Positions 11,488-19,410 of a stretch of DNA of 64,000 nucleotides are shown piece after piece (the stretch's first letter is position 1; each line of letters begins with the position of its first letter). A program made the position numbers and the translations under genes. A model generated the notes under the pieces. The model made no database searches and was not told the DNA's origin. It worked only from the letters and a program-made list of their open reading frames with translations. Origin of the DNA: Chlorobium sp. N1 (lineage in GTDB: Bacteria; Bacteroidota; Chlorobiia; Chlorobiales; Chlorobiaceae); contig NZ_SJPA01000002.1 in the NCBI RefSeq assembly GCF_004332115.1, forward strand, positions 310,001 through 374,000, in the 5' to 3' direction.

Positions 11488-14355
11488 ATGAGTTACAAGC
11501 ACAAACCCACCCTTATCGAGAGCCTTGCCGAGAAAACCGGCATCATCGCCGACCTCCACAAGGACGCCTCTTCCGGCGCCGTTCCGATGCCGATAGAGGG
11601 CGCCGCAGCGGCCTGCCCTCCCCCTGAAAAGTGGGACAGCTGGGTCGAGTACGATTCGAAAAGCTGGCCGGAGCGGAAGTCCAGCGAGTACATGCTCGTG
11701 CCCACGGCCTGTTTCAACTGCGAAGCCGGCTGCGGCCTGCTCGCCTATGTCGACAAGAAGGAGATGAAGATCCGCAAGCTTGTCGGCAACCCCTACCATC
11801 CGGCAAGCCGCGGCCGCAACTGTGCCAAGGGCCCCGCAACCCTCAACCAGGTCGAGGACCAGGATCGGGTGCTCTATCCGATGAAGCGCGTCGGCAAGCG
11901 CGGTGCGGGCAAGTGGGAGCGGGTCGGCTGGGACAGTGTGCTCGACGACATCGCCGGCCGCATGCGCAAGGCGATCCAGGAGGGGCGCAACAACGAGATC
12001 TCCTACCACGTCGGCCGTCCCGGCCACGACGGATTCATGGAGTGGCTCTTCAAGGCCTGGAACGTCGACGGCCACAACAGCCACACCAACGTCTGCTCGT
12101 CGGGGGCACGTTTCGGCTACGCTATCTGGGAAGGGTTCGACCGTCCCTCTCCGGACCACGCCAATGCGAAGTTCATCCTGCTCGTCAGCGCCCACCTCGA
12201 GTCGGGCCACTACTTCAACCCGCACGCGCAGCGCATCGTCGAAGCCCGCATGAAGGGGGCCAAGCTCGCCGTGCTCGATCCGCGTCTGTCAAACACTGCC
12301 AGCATGTCGGACTACTGGATGCCGACCTACCCCGGCACCGAACCGGCCGTGCTGCTGGCCATGGCGAAGGTGATCATCGACGAGGGGCTCTACAACCGCG
12401 ACTACCTCGAGAACTGGGTGAACTGGAAAGAGTACCTCGAGAACGAGTACCCGGACTCCCCGGTCACCTTCGAGGCCTTCATCAAGGCCATGTCGAATGA
12501 GTATGCAGAGTACACTCCCGAGTACGCCGAAAAGGAGAGCGGCGTGCCTGCATCAACCGTCGTCGACGTCGCCCGCCAGATCGGCGCGGCCGGCACGCAG
12601 TTCTCGACGCACGTCTGGCGCAGCGCCAGCAGCGGGAACCTCGGCGGCTGGGCCGTCTCGCGTACCCTCCACTTCCTCAACGTGCTCACCGGCAGCGTCG
12701 GCACCGTCGGCGGCACCGCCCCGAGCGCATGGAACAAGTTCAAGCCGACCGTGCACGCGCATCCCAAGCCGCAGAGCCACTGGAATGAGCTGCACCTCCC
12801 GAACGAATATCCGCTCGCCCATTTCGAGATGAGCTTCCTGCTTCCGCACTTCCTCAAGGAAGGACGCGGCAAGCTCGACGTCTACTTTACGAGGGTTTTC
12901 AACCCCGTCTGGACCTATCCTGACGGCTTCTCCTGGATCGAGGCGCTCGAGGACGAGACGAAGATCGGCCTGCACGCAGCCCTCACCCCGACCTGGAGCG
13001 AGACCGCCTACTTCGCAGATTACGTGCTCCCCATGGGCCACTCTCCCGAGCGGCACGACATCATCAGCTACGAGACCCACGCCGGCAAGTGGATCGCCTT
13101 CCGCCAGCCGGTGCTGCGCGTGGCCAGCGAGAAGATGGGCCGGCCCGTCACCTTCACGTATGAGGCCAATCCCGGCGAAGTGTGGGAAGAGGACGAGTTC
13201 TGGATCGAGCTCACCTGGCGCATCGACCCCGACGGCAGCCTCGGCATCCGCCGGCACGTCGAGTCGCCCTACCGCCCCGGGGAAAAGATCACCATCGGCG
13301 AGTACTACCGCTACATCTTCGAGCATACCCCCGGCCTGCCGGAAGCAGCGGCCAAAGAGGGGCTCGGAGCCCTTGAGTACATGCAGAAGTTCGGCGCCTT
13401 CGAGGTCGAGCAGAAGGTCTACGACGTCCACCGCAAGGCTCCTTCCGCCGCCGAGCTCGAGGGTGCCGCGGTCGACCGTGATAGCGGCCTCATCACGAAG
13501 GAGGGCAAGGCGGTCGGTGTCGAGGTGGGCGGCGAGGCCTGCACCGGTTTTCCGACTCCGTCGCGCAAGCAGGAGTTCTACTCCCAGACCATGGTCGACT
13601 GGAAGTGGCCCGAGTACCGCCTTCCCGGCTACATCAAGAGCCACATCCACGAGGAGAAGATGGACCACCGGAAGGGGGAGTTCGTCCTTGTGCCGACCTT
13701 CCGTCTGCCGGTGCTCATCCACTCCCGCTCCGGCAACGCCAAATGGCTCGCCGAGATCGCCCACCGCAACCCGGTCTGGGTGAACGCAAGCGACGCCGAG
13801 ATGCTCGGCCTCGAGAACGGACAGCTCATCCGGGTCAACACCGACATCGGCTTTTTCGTCAACCGTGCGCTCGTCACCGAGGGCATACGGCCCGGCGTGC
13901 TGGCCTGCTCGCACCACATCGGGCGCTGGCGCCGTGACCAGGACGCCTCCTGCAATCGCTGGGCGGCCAATACCGTCGAGATCACGAAGGAGGGCGGCTC
14001 GAAATGGAGGATGCGCGTCAAGGAGGACGTCCAGGCCCACGAGAGCCAGGACTCCGATACCGCCAGGATCTTCTGGAGCGACGGCGGCGTCCACCAGAAC
14101 ATCACCTTCCCGGTGCACCCCGATCCGATCAGCGGCATGCACTGCTGGCACCAGCGGGTGCGGATCGAACCGGCCCATGAGGGGGACGAGTACGGCGACG
14201 TCTCGGTCGACACCCAGCGCTCGCAGGAGGTTTACCGCGAGTGGCTCGCGATGACCAGGCCGGCTCCGGGGCCCGGCGGCCTGCGCCGTCCGCTCTGGCT
14301 GAACCGTCCGTTCCGCCCTGAGGAGAAGACCTTCTACGTCGGCGAAGGCCGGTAA
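11488..14355 (+). CDS. soeA: Molybdopterin oxidoreductase, SoeA/PsrA-like catalytic subunit
   Basis: The 955-residue enzyme belongs to the DMSO-reductase superfamily. The N-terminal [4Fe-4S] motif is C75, C78, C82 and C112. Cys-203 in NVCSSGARFGY is the likely molybdenum ligand. The C-terminal molybdopterin-dinucleotide domain is seen in PVWVNASDAEMLGLENGQLIRV. There is no twin-arginine signal, unlike periplasmic PsrA and PhsA, which supports the cytoplasmic sulfite dehydrogenase SoeA. The substrate is inferred from the missing export signal and from the neighbours: the SoeBC-type fusion upstream, a TauE/SafE permease downstream and the dsr cluster beyond. Confidence 0.85.
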   Translation: MSYKHKPTLIESLAEKTGIIADLHKDASSGAVPMPIEGAAAACPPPEKWDSWVEYDSKSWPERKSSEYMLVPTACFNCEAGCGLLAYVDKKEMKIRKLVGNPYHPASRGRNCAKGPATLNQVEDQDRVLYPMKRVGKRGAGKWERVGWDSVLDDIAGRMRKAIQEGRNNEISYHVGRPGHDGFMEWLFKAWNVDGHNSHTNVCSSGARFGYAIWEGFDRPSPDHANAKFILLVSAHLESGHYFNPHAQRIVEARMKGAKLAVLDPRLSNTASMSDYWMPTYPGTEPAVLLAMAKVIIDEGLYNRDYLENWVNWKEYLENEYPDSPVTFEAFIKAMSNEYAEYTPEYAEKESGVPASTVVDVARQIGAAGTQFSTHVWRSASSGNLGGWAVSRTLHFLNVLTGSVGTVGGTAPSAWNKFKPTVHAHPKPQSHWNELHLPNEYPLAHFEMSFLLPHFLKEGRGKLDVYFTRVFNPVWTYPDGFSWIEALEDETKIGLHAALTPTWSETAYFADYVLPMGHSPERHDIISYETHAGKWIAFRQPVLRVASEKMGRPVTFTYEANPGEVWEEDEFWIELTWRIDPDGSLGIRRHVESPYRPGEKITIGEYYRYIFEHTPGLPEAAAKEGLGALEYMQKFGAFEVEQKVYDVHRKAPSAAELEGAAVDRDSGLITKEGKAVGVEVGGEACTGFPTPSRKQEFYSQTMVDWKWPEYRLPGYIKSHIHEEKMDHRKGEFVLVPTFRLPVLIHSRSGNAKWLAEIAHRNPVWVNASDAEMLGLENGQLIRVNTDIGFFVNRALVTEGIRPGVLACSHHIGRWRRDQDASCNRWAANTVEITKEGGSKWRMRVKEDVQAHESQDSDTARIFWSDGGVHQNITFPVHPDPISGMHCWHQRVRIEPAHEGDEYGDVSVDTQRSQEVYREWLAMTRPAPGPGGLRRPLWLNRPFRPEEKTFYVGEGR

Positions 14356-14367
14356 GTCCGATCGGCA

Positions 14368-14390
14368 GCGGCAGGTTCCCCGCCTGCCGC
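14368..14390 (+). terminator. Intercistronic hairpin after soeA
   Basis: An 8-bp perfect stem, GCGGCAGG/CCTGCCGC, with a 7-base loop lies 12 bases after the soeA stop. No T-tract follows, so it may partially terminate or protect the soe mRNA 3' end before the TauE gene. Confidence 0.45.
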
Positions 14391-14453
14391 CGTCCGGTCC
14401 GGGGGACTGAGTACCGGTCGTTCTTTATCCACCCTCTCCAGGAGTTTCACGCA

Positions 14454-15410
14454 ATGTTACCACCGTCCAGGAAATCCCTCGCGGCGGCATTCGCTCCGGC
14501 ATGCCTCGCGCTTTTGCTCTTTCTTGTCCCATCCACCCTTTTCGCGGCCGGGCCGCAGGCTGCCTTCGAAGCGGCCTGGTACGTCTGGGTGCTCCTGCTT
14601 TTCGTCTTCTCTTTCGTGCTCGGCATCTTCGCCGTGCTTGCAGGTGTCGGCGGAGGGGTGCTTTTCGTCCCGATCGTCAGCAGCTTTTTTCCCTTCCATC
14701 TCGACTACGTGCGCGGCGCCGGGCTGATGGTCGCCCTTTCGGGCGCCATATCGGCCGGGGCTCCGTTGATGCGCAAGGGGCTCGCCGACCTGAAGCTCGG
14801 CCTTCCGATGGCCCTCATCGGCTCGATGAGCTCGATTGCCGGTGCGATGGTCGGCCTGGCCCTTCCTGCGCAGACCGTCCAGCTTCTGCTCGGCATCGTC
14901 ATCGTCGCCATCGCCGTCATCATGCTGCTTTCCGGCAAGTCCGGCTATCCCGTGGTGAAGGTGCCCGACGCCCTCTCGAAGGCCCTGCATATTTCCGGGA
15001 TCTACTATGAGGAGTCCATCGGCAAAGAGATCTCGTGGCAGGTGCACCGTACGCCGCTGAGCTTTGTCTTCTTTCTCATGATCGGTTTCATCGGCGGCAT
15101 GTTCGGACTCGGAGCAGGGTTTGCCAACGTACCGGTCTTCAACCTTCTCATGGGAGTTCCGCTGAAGGTCTCGGTGGCTACGAGCGGCCTGGTGCTCTCC
15201 ATCAACGGGGCGGCTGCGGCCTGGGTCTACATGTTCAAGGGGGCCATGCTTCCGCTCATCGCCGTTCCCTCGATCGGAGGCATGATGCTCGGCTCGAAGA
15301 TCGGCGCCAGACTCCTCAGCCGCGTCAACACCGGTTCGGTCCGCGTCATCGTGGTCTCGATGCTGGCCGTTGCCGGATTTCGTTCACTCTTAAAGGGATT
15401 CGGGATATGA
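14454..15410 (+). CDS. TauE/SafE-family sulfite/sulfonate permease
   Basis: The 318-residue membrane protein has about eight hydrophobic segments in two repeats. The family glycine-rich blocks AVLAGVGGGVLFVPIVSSFFP (first repeat) and GFIGGMFGLGAGFANVPVF (second repeat) are clear. Family members export sulfite, sulfoacetate or related anions. Placed behind a putative sulfite dehydrogenase, it probably moves sulfite or sulfate across the cytoplasmic membrane; direction and substrate are inference. The first 30 residues could be a signal-anchor. Its stop overlaps the next start (ATGA). Confidence 0.87.
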   Translation: MLPPSRKSLAAAFAPACLALLLFLVPSTLFAAGPQAAFEAAWYVWVLLLFVFSFVLGIFAVLAGVGGGVLFVPIVSSFFPFHLDYVRGAGLMVALSGAISAGAPLMRKGLADLKLGLPMALIGSMSSIAGAMVGLALPAQTVQLLLGIVIVAIAVIMLLSGKSGYPVVKVPDALSKALHISGIYYEESIGKEISWQVHRTPLSFVFFLMIGFIGGMFGLGAGFANVPVFNLLMGVPLKVSVATSGLVLSINGAAAAWVYMFKGAMLPLIAVPSIGGMMLGSKIGARLLSRVNTGSVRVIVVSMLAVAGFRSLLKGFGI

Positions 15411-15838
15411 AACAGCAGAGCACTGCGGCACGCCCGCCGGTCCATCACGAGCAGCTCGCCTACGCCGGCGTGCTCGACCGCCTTTCGCATCTGGCCATGC
15501 TCTTCCTCGCCGGAGGCTACATGACATATGTCTTCAGGCTGCTTCCGCAGAAGGTCGGCATCGCCGACATTGCCGCAAACTGGCACCTGAGGGCCTCCGA
15601 GATGCAGGCCCGTCTCGACGCGCCGGTCGGCTGGTCGTTCATCGCGAGCCCCGAGAGCTTCCTGAGGGGTGATGCGCTGAGCTACCTCTCCATCATCCTC
15701 GTCTGCATGATTCCGGTGGCATGCCTGCTCTGGACCGCGCCGTCGTTCTTCCGGGAAAAGCGTCCGGTCTTCGGCATCATCGCCATCCTGCAGGTGGTCA
15801 TCCTTGCCGTCGCTTCATCAGGCATTCTCGTCCGTTAG
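15407..15838 (+). CDS. Small membrane protein coupled to the TauE-type permease
   Basis: The 143-residue protein has three predicted hydrophobic segments (around LAMLFLAGGYMTYVF, LSIILVCMIPVACLL and IIAILQVVILAVASS). It starts with an ATG overlapping the TauE stop, so translational coupling is likely. Three-helix membrane proteins of the DUF1634 type are often encoded beside TauE/SafE permeases, and this may be one, but I cannot confirm family membership by eye. It is a candidate accessory subunit of the permease. No catalytic motif is seen. Confidence 0.75.
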   Translation: MKQQSTAARPPVHHEQLAYAGVLDRLSHLAMLFLAGGYMTYVFRLLPQKVGIADIAANWHLRASEMQARLDAPVGWSFIASPESFLRGDALSYLSIILVCMIPVACLLWTAPSFFREKRPVFGIIAILQVVILAVASSGILVR

Positions 15839-15896
15839 GCCTCCGCCGAAAAAATCCACTTTTTTTTTGTGGTTGTTTGTGTTTTTATTATCATCT

Positions 15897-15916
15897 ATAT
15901 AATTACTCGGTTATAT
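15897..15916 (+). promoter_or_regulatory. Sulfur-gene dyad, site B (dsrE2-rhd-tusA-dsrN)
   Basis: ATATAATTACTCGGTTATAT, 76 bases before the dsrE2 start. The right arm GTTATAT is identical to sites A, C and D. Confidence 0.7.
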
Positions 15917-15927
15917 AGTTATTTATG

Positions 15928-15958
15928 GGAGGGCGGCGGGCTCCGTCGCCTTCCCTCC
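15928..15958 (+). promoter_or_regulatory. Leader hairpin before dsrE2
   Basis: GGAGGG pairs with CCCTCC, and an inner GGCG pairs with CGCC, 11 bases after operator site B. No T-tract follows. Confidence 0.45.
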
Positions 15959-15992
15959 GCCAACCAAACACGCTCAACACTGGAGATCAACC

Positions 15993-16502
15993 ATGGCTGA
16001 AACAAAAAAGCTGGCAATCATCGCTTCTCAGGGGACCCTCGACTGGGCCTATCCTCCCTTCATCCTCGCCTCCACGGCGGCGGCCATGGACATGGAGGCG
16101 GTGGTCTTTTTCACCTTCTACGGCCTGCCGCTTCTCAAAAAGGAGATCGAAGCCAAGGTGGCGCCGCACACCAATCCGGCCATGCCGATGAAGATGCCGT
16201 TCGGCAGCAAGGATTTCCAGTCGATCAACTGGCCGGTTCCGAACATCATTTCCGGCAACATGCCCGGCTTCGACAGCATGGCCACCTCGCTCATGAAGGA
16301 GACCTTCAAGAAGAAGGGGGTCGCAACGATCGAGCAGCTCCGGGAAATGTGCCAGGAGGCCGGCGTGCGTTTCATCGCCTGCCAGATGACCATGGAGGTC
16401 TTCGGGTTTTCGAAGGAGGAGTTCATCGACGGCGTCGAGTACGGCGGCGCGGCGACCTTCCTCGAATATGCCGCCGATGCCGACATATCGCTTTTCGTCT
16501 GA
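15993..16502 (+). CDS. dsrE2: DsrE2-like sulfur-transfer protein
   Basis: The 169-residue protein belongs to the DsrE/DsrF family, DsrE2 branch. It shows KLAIIASQGTLDWAYPPFILASTAAAMDMEAVVFFTFYG, and two cysteines, C120 and C130, the latter in FIACQMTMEVFGFSKEEF. Such proteins bind persulfide sulfur and work with rhodanese and TusA to feed DsrEFH. The hydrophobic stretch at 22-42 may associate with the membrane, as reported for relatives. It is first in the operon dsrE2-rhd-tusA-dsrN, preceded by the regulatory dyad. Confidence 0.88.
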   Translation: MAETKKLAIIASQGTLDWAYPPFILASTAAAMDMEAVVFFTFYGLPLLKKEIEAKVAPHTNPAMPMKMPFGSKDFQSINWPVPNIISGNMPGFDSMATSLMKETFKKKGVATIEQLREMCQEAGVRFIACQMTMEVFGFSKEEFIDGVEYGGAATFLEYAADADISLFV

Positions 16503-16526
16503 ACGAAACCATGAATACGCAGTCAG

Positions 16527-17000
16527 ATGTCTACCCTGGAAGAACTGGTCGAAGAGTGTCTTCGTGACGTGAAGGAGATCATGGCGTGGACCCTCGTGGA
16601 GCGCATGGAGGAAAACCCGCGGCTTCTCATCGTCGACGTGCGCGAGCCATACGAGTATGATGCGATGCATATCGATGGATCGCTGAACGTGCCGAGAGGG
16701 GTGCTCGAGGCCGCATGCGAATGGGGCTACGAGGATACGCTTCCCGAACTGGCCTCGGGCCGTGGGCGGGAAATCGTCGTGGTCTGCCGCTCCGGCCGCC
16801 GGAGCGTCCTTGCCGCCTATGCGATGCAGCGACTCGGCTTCGAAAGCGTCGTTTCGCTTCGCACCGGACTGAGGGGGTGGAACGACTACGAGGAGCCTCT
16901 CGTCGATTCAGAAGGTGCCCGGGTCGATGCCGACGAGGCCGACCGCTTTTTCCTCAGCCGCGTGCGTCGCGACCAGATGGCGCCGAATGGCGAGGCATGA
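16527..17000 (+). CDS. Rhodanese-domain sulfurtransferase
   Basis: The 157-residue protein has a single rhodanese domain: LLIVDVREPYEYDAMHIDGSLNVP at about 33-56, and the active-site loop CRSGRRS with Cys-87. It transfers sulfane sulfur and in other sulfur oxidisers acts with TusA and DsrE2. A C-terminal acidic extension of about 35 residues follows the domain. It lies 24 bases after dsrE2. Confidence 0.9.
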   Translation: MSTLEELVEECLRDVKEIMAWTLVERMEENPRLLIVDVREPYEYDAMHIDGSLNVPRGVLEAACEWGYEDTLPELASGRGREIVVVCRSGRRSVLAAYAMQRLGFESVVSLRTGLRGWNDYEEPLVDSEGARVDADEADRFFLSRVRRDQMAPNGEA

Positions 17001-17055
17001 ATTTTTTTTTATGGAGAACGCAACCAACAACGAAACCAATAAGGAGAATACGATC

Positions 17056-17292
17056 ATGAGTGCAATTGCCGCAACAGTCGAACTGGACTGCAAGGGACTC
17101 AACTGCCCGCTTCCCATCCTCAAGACCAAGAAAGCCATCGACGGCCTCCAGAGCGGAGAGGTGCTGAAGATGATGGCCACCGACCCGGGTTCGGTCAACG
17201 ACATGGCTTCATGGGCCAACCGCACCGGCAACGAGGTCGTCGAGCACTCCGAGGACGGCGGCACCCATACCTTCCTCATCCGCAAGAAGTAA
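17056..17292 (+). CDS. tusA: TusA sulfur carrier
   Basis: The 78-residue protein has the TusA/SirA fold with the CPxP motif: ELDCKGLNCPLP, where Cys-17 is the sulfur-binding residue and Cys-12 is additional. It begins after a good Shine-Dalgarno, AAGGAG, spaced 10 bases from ATG 17056. It carries persulfide between Rhd/DsrE2 and DsrEFH. The family core runs to the C-terminal end. Confidence 0.93.
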   Translation: MSAIAATVELDCKGLNCPLPILKTKKAIDGLQSGEVLKMMATDPGSVNDMASWANRTGNEVVEHSEDGGTHTFLIRKK

Positions 17293-17305
17293 GCGGCGGC
17301 TTCCA

Positions 17306-18736
17306 ATGAAACGATTCGAGGCGGCGATTCCGCGCCTGATGGTGTCGGCCCCAGGGAAAAGCTCAGGAAAAACGACCATCACACTCGCCCTTGCCCGCGC
17401 GTTTTCCGACGCGGGGGCGAGGGTGATGTGCTTCAAGAAGGGGCCTGACTACATCGACCCGGCCTGGCACCGCATGGCCGGCGCCCTCGAGTCGCGCAAC
17501 CTCGATCCCTGGATGATGGGCGAGGAGGGTTGCCTTCGGGCCTTCGGCCGACACGCGCTCCGCGGGGAGGGTGCCCTGAACCTCATCGAAGGCAACCACG
17601 GCCTCCACGACGGCGTCTCGCTCGACGGCAGCGACAGCAGCGCCGGGCTCGCTTCTCTCATCCGGGCGCCTGTCCTGCTTGTCGTCGATGCCCGGAGCGC
17701 CGGTCGCGGCATTGCCGCCATCGTTCGTGGAATGCAGGAGATGGAGCCCCGGGCCGACATCCGCGCCGTGGTGCTGAACCGCGTCCGCAGCGATCGCCAG
17801 GCCGAAAAACAGCGCCAGGCGATCGAGCGTTACTGCGGGATTCCCGTGCTCGGCGCCCTTCCTCTCGATGAGAGCCTCGTCATTCCGGAGCGCCATCTGG
17901 GCCTCACCACCGTCGCCGAAAGCGGAGAGGGCGGTCTGGAGAGCATCGCCCGCGCCGCCGACGCCATCAGGCGCTGCTGCGACATGGATGCCATCCTGCA
18001 GCTTTTTTCCTCGGCGCCTCCGTTTCTTTTCGACGAGGATCCGGCGGGGGAGGGGGAGCAGTCACTTTCGGGGCGCGCCCGAATCGGCGTCTTCCGCGAC
18101 CGGGCGTTCTGCTTCTACTATCCCGAAAACCTCGAAGCCCTCGAGCGTCGGGGTGCCGAGCTGGTCTTCATCGATTCGATGCGGGATCGTGGGCTTCCGC
18201 CGGTCGACGGCCTCTACATCGGCGGCGGCTTTCCCGAGTCGTTCCTCGAGGAGATCTCGGCCAACCGCGGCCTCCTGGAGGACGTGCGCCGGGCCGCCCT
18301 TTCGGGCATGCCGGTCTACGCCGAGTGCGGCGGGCTCATCTATCTCTCCAGGGGGGCGAGCTGGCAGGGCCGGCGCCACCGGCTCTCGGCCGTCCTTCCG
18401 CTGGAGATCGATTTCCAGAAGCGGCCCGCCGGGCACGGCTACCTGGAGCTGAAAAGCCTCTCCTGCTCGCCCTGGTTCAGTGAGAGCGAGCGGGTCAGGG
18501 CCCACGAGTTCCACTACTCGAAGGCCGCCTCGATCGAGGGCCGGCCCCGCTGGCAGTTCGACGTGCTCCGCGGCACCGGCACGAGCGGCGACTACGACGG
18601 CCTCCTCATGGGCAACCTCTTCGCCTCCTACGCCCATATCCATGCCGGGGCCACCCCCGGATGGGCCGAAACCTTCGTCTCCCTCGCCGCCATCGAGCGC
18701 TCCCGCGCCGCCTCTGCAGCTTCATCCTCCGCCTGA
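17306..18736 (+). CDS. dsrN: DsrN, siroheme amidase (CbiA-like)
   Basis: The 476-residue protein resembles cobyrinic acid a,c-diamide synthase. The N-terminal ATP-binding motif is SAPGKSSGKTTI (about 14-25), and the C-terminal glutamine amidotransferase nucleophile is in YAECGGLIYLSR at about residue 340. A late His in HEFHYSK completes the triad region. DsrN glutamine-amidates siroheme to make the siro(heme)amide of DsrAB. It is 13 bases after tusA, and the regulatory dyads of dsrC follow, so it probably ends the upstream unit. Confidence 0.93.
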   Translation: MKRFEAAIPRLMVSAPGKSSGKTTITLALARAFSDAGARVMCFKKGPDYIDPAWHRMAGALESRNLDPWMMGEEGCLRAFGRHALRGEGALNLIEGNHGLHDGVSLDGSDSSAGLASLIRAPVLLVVDARSAGRGIAAIVRGMQEMEPRADIRAVVLNRVRSDRQAEKQRQAIERYCGIPVLGALPLDESLVIPERHLGLTTVAESGEGGLESIARAADAIRRCCDMDAILQLFSSAPPFLFDEDPAGEGEQSLSGRARIGVFRDRAFCFYYPENLEALERRGAELVFIDSMRDRGLPPVDGLYIGGGFPESFLEEISANRGLLEDVRRAALSGMPVYAECGGLIYLSRGASWQGRRHRLSAVLPLEIDFQKRPAGHGYLELKSLSCSPWFSESERVRAHEFHYSKAASIEGRPRWQFDVLRGTGTSGDYDGLLMGNLFASYAHIHAGATPGWAETFVSLAAIERSRAASAASSSA

Positions 18737-18842
18737 TCACCTCTTGCGGCCGTATGCCGGCCGTGTTCACGAAGCATAAAATTCGCCTTAGGGACAAAAA
18801 AAGCGCGGGGACGCTTGTAAATCACCGCCTCTTTTGTTAACT

Positions 18843-18862
18843 ATATTACTGAATAGTTATAT
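18843..18862 (+). promoter_or_regulatory. Sulfur-gene dyad, site C (dsr operon, distal)
   Basis: ATATTACTGAATAGTTATAT, 152 bases before dsrC. Its centre is 94 bases, about nine DNA turns, from site D. Confidence 0.68.
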
Positions 18863-18936
18863 TTGTCTTCAGTTAAGTAGGGCGGGCAGAAAAAAATGCC
18901 GGCCGGATTTGGAAAATTAAATCCCTCTGCTTAATT

Positions 18937-18956
18937 ATATAACTATATGGTTATAT
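18937..18956 (+). promoter_or_regulatory. Sulfur-gene dyad, site D (dsr operon, proximal)
   Basis: ATATAACTATATGGTTATAT: the only copy with perfectly inverted 7-bp arms, 58 bases before dsrC. The nearby TATATTAAT could be part of the promoter -10 region. Confidence 0.72.
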
Positions 18957-19014
18957 TAATGAGAGCAAGACTCAGTTCATTCTTTTCAATCAAACACGAA
19001 ACAAGGAGATCAAC

Positions 19015-19350
19015 ATGGGTATCACTGTCAATGGCGTCACCGTGGAGACCGATGAGAACGGCTACCTCGTCAATCTTGAGGACTGGAACGAGGATATCGC
19101 CGCCAAGCTTGCCGAGGGCGAGGAGATCGAGATGGGAGAGAACCACTGGGCGCTCGTGAAGTTCCTCAGGAACTACTACGACGAGTACCAGATCGCCCCG
19201 GCCGTCAAGGTCCTCACCAAGGCCGTTGCGACCGAGCAGGGGATGGACAAGAAGGAAGCAAGCGAGTTCCTCTACGGGATGTTCCCGAAGGGCCCCGCTC
19301 TCCAGGCCTGCAAGATCGCCGGCCTTCCGAAGCCGACCGGCTGCGTCTAA
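19015..19350 (+). CDS. dsrC: DsrC sulfur carrier
   Basis: The 111-residue protein is the DsrC carrier. Its flexible C-terminal arm CKIAGLPKPTGCV retains both functional cysteines, C99 and the penultimate C110, so it can form the trisulfide that DsrAB processes. The core MGITVNGVTVETDENGYLV...DWNEDIA is typical. Shine-Dalgarno AAGGAG precedes ATG 19015. As first gene of the main dsr operon with two dyads upstream, it should be highly expressed. Confidence 0.97.
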   Translation: MGITVNGVTVETDENGYLVNLEDWNEDIAAKLAEGEEIEMGENHWALVKFLRNYYDEYQIAPAVKVLTKAVATEQGMDKKEASEFLYGMFPKGPALQACKIAGLPKPTGCV

Positions 19351-19410
19351 ACAAAAGGAAAACCGGCCATCGGCCTCAACCTACTGCATACAATGAAAGG
19401 AGAAGAGAGA

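Noticed and set aside
15859-15873. CCAC-T9-GTGG as terminator after the small membrane protein gene
   Set aside because: Stem of only four base pairs with the T-run in the loop.
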